This document shows positions 57,441 through 64,000 of a DNA stretch of 64,000 nucleotides, piece after piece. Below the pieces are notes generated by a model that saw nothing but the letters and a program-made list of their open reading frames with translations, was not told where the DNA came from and did not search any database. Both the position numbers and the translations under genes were made by a program. Within the stretch, counting starts at the first letter, position 1. The number at the start of each line of letters is the position of its first letter. Location: the NCBI GenBank assembly GCA_033977485.1, contig CM066988.1, forward strand, positions 78,960,669-79,024,668, in the 5' to 3' direction. The stretch comes from Hydrangea macrophylla. Taxonomy: Eukaryota > Streptophyta > Magnoliopsida > Cornales > Hydrangeaceae.

Positions 57441-57830
57441 TTTTAACAGTAGCAGAATTTTGTTTTCAGATTTTTGTTAGGAAAACGAATGAAATTTAAG
57501 GTTCTGCCCGCGTTGTCCCAAGTAAAACTCGATTCTGCACACTTTTTGTCTAATGCAATTTTCTCAGATTTTGCACCGTTTGGGCAGAAAATGAGGATTA
57601 CAGTAGCAGAAAAAGTATATTAGAAATTCAATCTAATATTTTCTCTTTTAATTTTAACAGTAGCAGAATTTTGTTTTCAGATTTTTGTTAGGAAAACGAA
57701 TGAAATTTAAGGTTCTGCCCGCGATGTCCCAAGCAAAACTCGATTCTGCACACGTTTTGTCTAATGCAATTTTCTCAGATTCTGCACCGTTTGGACAGAA
57801 AACGAGGATTTCAGTAGCAGTTTTTAGAAT
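57441..57830 (+). repeat. Direct duplication in the solo LTR, period 211
   Basis: TTTTAACAGTAGCAGAATTT starts at 57441 and 57652. About 180 bases then match closely, with scattered substitutions. Confidence 0.85.
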
Positions 57831-58043
57831 GCTATTAGTTATGTTTAAAATGATTAAGGCAATGAATTACGAATTTTCAATCCCCGTACGCGTATTGTTT
57901 CTTTAATTCTGTGAATTCCTTTATGTTTAAAGTTTGATGACATTCATGTGGAGTCAGTTGTACATGCATGGTGAGTGTTGGTAGTGTGTAAAAGAGTAAT
58001 GATAGTGTGGAAAAGATTAATGATTGTGTGGAAAGAGTATGAG

Positions 58044-58125
58044 TTTGAGTTGTGGTTGTGGTTGTGGTTGTGGTTGTAATTATGGCTGTGGTTATGGTTG
58101 TGGTTGTGGATGTGATTGTGGTTGG
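58044..58125. repeat. GTGGTT microsatellite
   Basis: Imperfect (GTGGTT)n tract with ATTATGGCT interruptions. Confidence 0.85.
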
Positions 58126-58164
58126 AGTTGAAAAAGAGGATGAGGGTGTCTTTGAAATGCGAAG

Positions 58165-58440
58165 GTGGCAAAAATGGACACTCCCTGACGCCCATGGAAG
58201 CGTTAAAGTGTGTGAAGCCGAACTTGGACACTCACTGGCACCCATGGAAGTGCTAAAGTATGGCCTATAGACACTCCCTGAATGACTCGAGTCTGGATAC
58301 CTGTGTGGGGGTTGCCCCGGTATTTGCATGGCGGTTAGGGTATTCAAAGTGTGAGGCATTGGACACTCCCTGGTACCCCGGACCAAAGTGTGAGGCAAAC
58401 TGGACACTCCCTGGCGCCCCGTTGCTAAAGTGTGGCTATC
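58165..58440 (+). repeat. TGGACACTCCCTGG tandem units in the solo LTR
   Basis: Five imperfect units of (T)GGACACTCCCTGGCxCCC...AAAGTGTG with variable spacing, in the same part of the LTR as the G3 CATATGTTCTTAAAAGCGG units. Confidence 0.75.
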
Positions 58441-59116
58441 TTAGTATTTCAAAGATACCAGGAGTAGGATAGAGGGTTGTTGGGTTTTGTCGAGAGAAAA
58501 GAGTCGGTTAGATGAGATGGTGCATTGTTCTCATACACGATCACATATGTGTGAATTTATCTTTTAATTATTGTTGTGGTTGTTTTCTAACAAGCTCTTT
58601 ATCATAAATATAAACTTGTGGTATTTAAATGGAAATGGGAAAAAGGTAAATGGGCATGTTTTTACATTCAAAGCTATGTTTTTAATACTCACCAGCTTCT
58701 TGAAGCTGACGGCGTTGATGCGTCCTGGACATTCGTGTCCAGGCTTTGCAGGTAATAATCAGGATGAACCGTATGACTATGCTAATTGAGATCAGTTGCT
58801 GAGAAGAGATTTTACTTTTATATATTTTATGTTTATGTGTTTTTAAGATATGATTTGGTTTTGTAATAAGGATGACTGTAATAGACTATAAGTTATTGTT
58901 TTATTTCAAGGCGGTCTGTGCCTTAGTAAACCCCGTACTATAGGATGTAATAAGTTAGAAAATTTTTATAAGCCAGGTTGCCCTACTCTGATTAATGGTT
59001 TTATGTTGTTCGACGTTTTGGGACGGAATCGATCCTTCAAACTGTCGCGACCTACGGGTCCATAAAGGAAATTAAACGCTTTCCATATTTATGCTACGTC
59101 GGGGCGTGACAAAGAC

Positions 59117-59552
59117 ACTTTTCAAAAATAGAAATTTTTGACCCAATCACCGTATGATCCAAAATTCTTGAAAACTGCTTTCTAAAGATGCTTCCCAAAA
59201 TGGATTTCAAGAATCCCCAAAATTTTTCAAAACTTCGAAGGATGGGAAAAGAGGGCCACAATGAATGGAGAAATCATCGTACTTGACATGGGTAAGGGTT
59301 TTTTATGTGCTTATGTGCTTATGTGTTAGGGTTAGATCTTTTTCGTTTTCTTTGGCATATAGAGTAGGCACACACGCACACATGCATTGCATCCGCATAA
59401 CATACAAAATAAAAGTTTTTTTTGCTAAAATAAAGGTAAAAAGGCATTCTAAAAAATAATAAAACTTAAAATCTGCTGTAGGAGCAAAGATAGCCAATCA
59501 AGCGTGGTTCAGGGATCCTACGGCAAGACTTGTAAGGAGAGGATACGCTAAC
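59117..59552 (+). other. G4 leader, part 2
   Basis: Resumes after the solo LTR and runs to the gag ATG. No supported ORF. Confidence 0.5.
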
Positions 59553-60173
59553 ATGGCCGAAGAAAGAAACAACGAAGAGATGACCGGATTAAGGGTACTA
59601 GTCGAACAGCAAGCGGAACAAATGAGGAGACAGGCCGAGAACATGAACCGCATGATGGGAATGATAGAGGAGCTGAATCGCCGACCGCCGCCGCATGTAA
59701 TTCCACCCATTATAGACCCGCCTTTGGGAGGAGGAGACGGAGATTGGTTCGACGATCAAGAGGCACATTGGAATGATGCACTAAGAGCCAACAGGGACAG
59801 AGAGAAAGATGAGAAGGAGAAGCTGTTGACCGAGAAGATAGAAAAGTTGGAAAGGGTAATGCGCAAGGCTCAGGGAGTGGATACCTATCTGATGGAACTG
59901 GAAGGATTGTATGACGGAGTCCACGAAACGCTGCCAGCTGGTTTCAAAATGCCAGTTTTCAATAAGTTTGATGGCACAGGCAATCCCCGCAGTCATGTCC
60001 GAATGTGCATAGGAGCTTTTCAGCCTAGTGGACTGAGCACTACCATGATGGCTGTTCTATTTCAACAAACCTTAACAGGAGCTGCTCTGTCATGGTACCT
60101 TACACTTGAGCCAAGCAAAACCAGAGTATGGGAAGAAGTGATTAAGGCATTTGTGGCACAATACGAGTACAAT
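59553..60173 (+). pseudogene. G4 gag, N-terminal part, cut by the inverted repeat
   Basis: About 207 codons of a Tat-like gag: an N-terminal Gln/Glu/Arg-rich helix (LVEQQAEQMRRQAENMNR), an acidic-basic coiled stretch (NRDREKDEKEKLLTEKIEKL), then the gag core (FKMPVFNKFDGTGNPRSHVR, GAALSWYLTLEPSKTRVWEE, VIKAFVAQYEYN). At about 60174 it joins the antisense end of the inverted arm, and the downstream codons to 60395 are antisense protease-region sequence. The rest of gag appears only from about 62440 on, in the right arm. Confidence 0.85.
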
Positions 60174-61319
60174 CAGGCCAGTAATAAAGCACTCCTTCTT
60201 GCGCTCTCCTCCCAGGCCAGTAATAAAGCATTCTTCCGGACCTCCTGTCTTGGTGATTTCCTCCATCTCTTCTTCCTCAGCCTTCCCTTCCTCACCTTCT
60301 TCACTCTCGGCAGCTTCCTCCACTATGCCCTCGACGTATTCACCTTTGGTCTTTCCGGGATCCTTCTTCATGACCTCTGCGTTCCCTTCGCCTAACAGAT
60401 CTTTCATGGCAGAACCGTCTAGCGTACCAATCCAGTCCTTGGCAGCAACAGACTTTTCAGGCATTTGCAAAAATGGGTCTTTGTACCCAGAAAATTCATG
60501 GGAGAAGAAGATCTCGAACCCCGGCTTCATGTATTTATCTTTTTGGTCCATCCATGGTTCTGGGAAACCGCAAAAGGGGAAATCTTCTCCTTCCTTCACA
60601 AAATACCCATTGAGAGTCTTTAAGTAAGGGTCTAGTGGCGCATCGAAAGCCTTCTTCTTTGCTCTCAGCTCCTTCTTCGTTGGCTGATACCCTAGACCGT
60701 GAGTGTGAGTCTGAGTAGGGATTCTTGGAAACTCCGGCAGGCCCTGAAGGTTCTTTCCCAGTCCTAATCCTGGAAAGAAGCCCATTTTCTTCATGATTCC
60801 CGCGACCACTGGACTAGCATACTGATCGAAATGGGGCGGTGGAAACTCTTTCGGCTTTCCTTCTTCTATCACGCTGATGAACTCGAATCCTCCCATTTTC
60901 GCTTCTTCTTCTTGCAGCTGTAATTCTAGGACCGGTGCACTTGACGACGCTTCAGATGAACGAACCCAACTGTCTCCGAGGATATCGCAGACTTTGTTTT
61001 CCCAGACATACTTAACCTTTTGATGGATCGTCGATGGTATAGCGCCCAAACTGTCCAACCAAGGCCTTCCCAGCAACAGATTGAAAGAAGCGGGGATATC
61101 GATGATTTGGAACTCAGCTTCTTTGTCCATTGGCCCGATAGCGAGATTAAGAAAGATAATGCCCATGACTGCTCTTTGGGTGTTGTCATATGCCCGGACT
61201 TTCTGTTGAGACGGCACAAAGGAAGATTCATCTAAGCCCATTCGCTTGGCTGTGCGGAAGGGACATACATTAAGAGCAGACCCGTTGTCAACGAGACAAG
61301 CGGGCACGGTGTTCCCCAA
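60174..61319 (-). pseudogene. G4 protease and G-patch region, left arm
   Basis: Minus-strand frame with NTVPACLVDNGSALNVCP (protease, D-N-G catalytic triplet at residue 11), FNLLLGRPWLDSLGAIPS (second protease block), then a G-patch-like segment (residues 171-215: IMKKMGFFPGLGLGKNLQGL) and an acidic low-complexity end. The G-patch after protease is known in Tat-lineage polyproteins. The frame is open but detached from RT; it ends at the junction with gag. It lies in the -1 register to the gag frame at 61232-62104. Confidence 0.8.
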
Positions 61320-62146
61320 ACATTCAACGGTGATAGCGGCTTGTTGAGCGTAGGTCCTTCCGGAGGTAAGTCATTCGATGAAAAGGTGATAGCCGAAGTC
61401 GGAATCTTGCCGATCAATCCTATGAGGTCTTCCGGGGTGGTGTCGATAGACACGTCAGCCTGATTCAGAGCGTCTAGGACCGCCTGCCTATGGCGTTTGG
61501 AGGCAATCAGCAACCCCCAGACAGTGATGTTAGCCTGAGTCTTCTTCATTTGCTTTAGGACCCGATCCTCTTCTTCTTCCTCGTTCATTTTTCCTTTCCC
61601 TTTCTCCAACTCCCTCCCCGGGTGATCTTCCTCTAATTCATGCGGCTTGAAGTGCCTACCAGACCGAGTCAAATGGTCGATCTCTTCTTTTGCCCAAATA
61701 TTGTCGGTTTCTGAAACGGTCTTTGAGCCCTCTTTTGCCTCTTCGTCGCTTTGATACCATAGATCATCCTCTCCTACTCGCTCTATGTTCCGATCATTGC
61801 TTTCTCGCACCCACCAATCTGACTGCCTCGTCACTTCGTTTTCCCATATCCCTGGCTGGCTTCTAAGCATGCAGATCCCCGAATTTTCTGGCAACTGATA
61901 GAACTTCTTTGGCTCTCCGACCTTTGTGATTAACTTGGATGGAGCAAATGTTGTTTCTCCCACCCCTAAGAAATAAAGACCCCGCGGCGGTGGCACATCA
62001 CGATGGTTCGGCAGAGGATTCTTGGTGACATTGGGGGCTTTGACAGGTGGCTCGGATATCACTTTGTTGTCAATGAGGTCCTGGATTTCGTGCCTTAATC
62101 TCATGCACCGATCCGTCGAGTGGCCCTTTTGTTGATGATACTTGCA
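61232..62146 (-). pseudogene. G4 gag C-terminus, left arm
   Basis: Begins with the Tat-type zinc motif CKYHQQKGHSTDRC (62146-62105) and continues MRLRHEIQDLIDNKVISEPP ... DLWYQSDEEAKEGS ... VWGLLIASKRHRQAVLDALN. The frame ends at 61232, but protein similarity to protease passes to the -1 frame near 61345. So a one-base indel lies about there. The same shift is present in the right arm. Confidence 0.8.
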
Positions 62147-62308
62147 GTAGAGATCTCCCTTGAAGTGTGGTGGGAGTGGACTCGGCGGGGGTCGAGGTTT
62201 TAGCTGACGGAGATGCCTGAAATCTCATCTTTTCTTGAAAAGGCATTTTCTGTGAATTTCGGACGAAATGGGGCCTTTTCGGGAATACCTCGACCCCCGC
62301 CGAGTCCA

Positions 62309-62330
62309 CTCCTACCACACTTCAAGGTAC
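62309..62330. other. Inverted-repeat centre (22-bp spacer)
   Basis: CTCCTACCACACTTCAAGGTAC separates the arms (first 20 bases: CTCCTACCACACTTCAAGGT). It is itself a close copy of the CTCCCACCACACTTCAAGG found inside each arm (about 62463-62481), so the centre was built from arm sequence. Confidence 0.85.
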
Positions 62331-62441
62331 TGGACTCGGCGGGGGTCGAGGTATTCGCGAAAAGGCCCCATTTCGTCCGAAATTCACAGAAAATGCCTTT
62401 TCAAGAAAAGATGAGATTTCAGGCATCTCCGTCAGCTAGAA

Positions 62442-63407
62442 CCTCGACCCCCGCCGAGTCCACTCCCACCACACTTCAAGGGAGATCTCTACTGCAAGTA
62501 TCATCAACAAAAGGGCCACTCGACGGATCGGTGCATGAGATTAAGGCACGAAATCCAGGACCTCATTGACAACAAAGTGATATCCGAGCCACCTGTCAAA
62601 GCCCCCAATGTCACGAAGAATCCTCTGCCGAACCATCGTGCTGTGCCACCGCCGCGGGGTCTTTATTTCTTAGGGGTGGGAGAAACAACATTTGATCCAT
62701 CCAAGTTAATCACAAAGGTCGGAGAGCCAAAGAAGTTCTATCAGTTGCCAGAAAATTCGGGGATCTGCATGCTTGGAAGCCAGCCAGGGATATGGGAAAA
62801 CGAAGTGACGAGGCAGTCAGATTGGTGGGTGCGAGAAAGCAATGATCGGAACATAGAGCGAGTAGGAGAGGATGATCTATGGTATCAAAGCGACGAAGAG
62901 GCAAAAGAGGGCTCAAAGACCGTTTCAGAAACCGACAATATTTGGGCAAAAGAAGAGATCGACCATTTGACTCGGTCTGGTAGGCACTTCAAGCCGCATG
63001 AATTAGAGGAAGATCACCCGGGGAGGGAGTTGGAGAAAGGGAAATGAAAAATGAACGAGGAAGAAGAAGAGAATCGGGTCCTAAAGTAAATGAAGAAGAC
63101 TCAGGCTAACATCACTGTCTGGGGGTTGCTGATTGCCTCCAAACGCCATAGGCAGGCGGTCCTAGACGCTCTGAATCAGGCTGACGTGTCTATCGACACC
63201 ACCCCGGAAGACCTCATAGGATTGATCGGCAAGATTCCGACTTCGGCTATCACCTTTTCATCGAATGACTTACCTCCGGAAGGACCTACGCTCAACAAGC
63301 CGCTATCACCGTTGAATGTTTGGGGAACACCGTGCCCGCTTGTCTCGTTGACAACGGGTCTGCTCTTAATGTATGTCCCTTCTGCACAGCCAAGCGAATG
63401 GGCTTAG
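62442..63407 (+). pseudogene. G4 gag C-terminus, right arm, two stops
   Basis: Same protein as 61232-62146 but in sense orientation: zinc motif 62493-62534 (C-x2-H-x5-H-x4-C), then the MRLRHEIQDLID region. TGA at 63045-63047 and TAA at 63087-63089 interrupt it; the left arm reads through at both places. Substitutions D/A, A/D and R/G distinguish the two arms. Confidence 0.85.
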
Positions 63408-64000
63408 ATGAATCTTCCTTTGTGCCGTCTCAACAGAAAGTCCGGGCATATGACAACACCCAAAGAGCAGTCATGGGCATTATCTTTCTTAATCTCGCTA
63501 TCGGGCCAATGGACAAAGAAGCTGAGTTCCAAATCATCGATATCCCCGCTTCTTTCAATCTGTTGCTGGGAAGGCCTTGGTTGGACAGTTTGGGCGCTAT
63601 ACCATCGACGATCCATCAAAAGGTTAAGTATGTCTGGGAAAACAAAGTCTGCGATATCCTCGGAGACAGTTGGGTTCGTTCATCTGAAGCGTCGTCAAGT
63701 GCACCGGTCCTAGAATTACAGCTGCAAGAAGAAGAAGCGAAAATGGGAGGATTCGAGTTCATCAGCGTGATAGAAGAAGGAAAGCCGAAAGAGTTTCCAC
63801 CGCCCCATTTCGATCAGTATGCTAGTCCAGTGGTCGCGGGAATCATGAAGAAAATGGGCTTCTTTCCAGGATTAGGACTGGGAAAGAACCTTCAGGGCCT
63901 GCCGGAGTTTCCAAGAATCCCTACTCAGACTCACACTCACGGTCTAGGGTATCAGCCAACGAAGAAGGAGCTGAGAGCAAAGAAGAAGGCTTTCGATGCG
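63320..64000 (+). pseudogene. G4 protease and G-patch region, right arm
   Basis: Open in the -1 register relative to the gag frame from about 63320 to the window end: LVDNGSALNVCPFC, LLLGRPWLDSLG, then the G-patch segment near 63835-63960. One residue change (Arg to Cys near 63387) relative to the left arm. Its continuation lies outside the window. Confidence 0.8.

Larger units (their letters stand above)
56529..59111 (+). mobile_element. Solo LTR of a Tekay-like gypsy element, 2.58 kb
   Basis: TGTAATAACCTGC to GGGGCGTGACA, flanked by AAGAC at 56524-56528 and 59112-59116. Ends and late-LTR modules resemble the G3 LTR (AAGCTGACGGCGTT, CATAAAGGAAATT, GGGGCGTGACA), but the body differs. It has a TATATATA at 57178-57185, a 211-bp direct duplication, a GTGGTT microsatellite, and a hairpin at 58724-58743. 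Confidence 0.95.
60174..62308 (-). repeat. Inverted repeat, left arm (G4 gag-C/protease, antisense)
   Basis: The bases 60639-62308 are the inverted complement of 62331-64000 with no net indel (paired coordinates sum to 124639). I count 10 mismatches over 1,670 bases (about 99.4% identity), all within roughly 1.1 kb of the centre. The outer part 60174-60638 would pair beyond the window. Its outer end has a 38-bp direct duplication (CAGGCCAGTAATAAAGCA at 60176 and 60214). Confidence 0.95.
52568..64000 (+). mobile_element. Tat/Ogre-like Ty3/gypsy element (G4), plus strand, runs off the window
   Basis: 5' LTR 52568-55749 (TGTAGACACCCC to GATATCCACA), a primer site TGGCGACTCTGCTGGGGA, a long leader, gag at 59553, and gag/protease sequence partly in inverted duplicate. 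TGTAGACACC starts and TGGCGACTC primer sites are characteristic of the Tat/Ogre/Retand lineage. A solo LTR is nested in the leader. RT and the rest lie beyond 64000 or are missing. Confidence 0.85.
62331..64000 (+). repeat. Inverted repeat, right arm (continues past the window)
   Basis: Mirror of 60639-62308. The first ~110 bases (62331-62440) include a 47-base stretch (62350-62396) identical to 52434-52480 in the Tat-like LTR; they do not read as gag. Confidence 0.95.

Noticed and set aside
57877..58407. 176-codon minus-strand ORF rich in His/Thr
   Set aside because: It reads the complement of the GTGGTT microsatellite and tandem units inside a solo LTR.
60151..60627. 158-codon Ser-rich plus-strand ORF
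   Set aside because: Antisense shadow of the acidic end of the protease region in the left arm.

Overview
The window looks like a plant nuclear repeat island, probably from a eudicot. It is AT-rich, with poly-A/T tracts and microsatellites, and nearly all coding matter is plant LTR-retrotransposon: Ty3/gypsy of Tekay-, Athila- and Tat/Ogre-like types, plus Ty1/copia. The only gene-like trace outside retrotransposons is a broken FAR1-family sequence at the left edge. I see no intact host gene, rRNA, tRNA gene or CRISPR array.

Layout. 1-2.3 kb: FAR1-like pseudogene (-) beside a 21-bp tandem repeat and a ~130-bp tandem repeat. 2.3-5.1 kb: degenerate intergenic DNA. 5.1-8.7 kb: decayed minus-strand gypsy element (LTR remnant, integrase remnants) with a possible copia-type solo LTR in it. 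9.2-14.1 kb: small DNA transposons: a foldback element with an internal 81-bp duplication, a TIR element, a 1.2-kb hAT-like element with an 8-bp target duplication, and a 164-bp MITE with a 10-bp target duplication. 14.87-17.83 kb: internally deleted copia element. 17.8-21.2 kb: mostly unassigned.

21.2-49.06 kb is a nest of insertions. A minus-strand Tekay-like gypsy element (G1) is cut inside its reverse transcriptase by a minus-strand Athila-like element (G2, 25371-46868). G2 carries a plus-strand, full-length, apparently intact and very young gypsy element (G3, 29528-40010, TSD TGAAG) and a solo copia LTR (42308-43923, TSD CAATG). G3 has 2.2-kb LTRs differing by two substitutions and two microsatellite indels, a tRNA-Met-type primer site, an unusual 315-codon acidic ORF, and a single 1501-codon gag-pol ORF with a C-terminal chromodomain-like segment.

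49.06-64 kb: a minus-strand Tat-like LTR cuts G1 in gag. Next to it, head to head, is a plus-strand Tat/Ogre-like element (G4, from 52568). G4 has a 3.2-kb LTR, a primer site followed by sequence complementary to the whole 3' half of a tRNA-Arg, a nested solo LTR (56529-59111, TSD AAGAC), a gag N-terminus, and a large inverted repeat of its gag/protease region (60174-62308 against 62331 to the window end).

The observations I rate highest are: the antisense half-tRNA at the G4 primer site; the near-perfect palindrome in G4; the extra acidic ORF in G3 and a possible alternative-splicing scheme to express both G3 ORFs; and palindromic-motif arrays in the LTRs of three unrelated families. All element boundaries and identities come from reading the sequence by eye; no database search was run.
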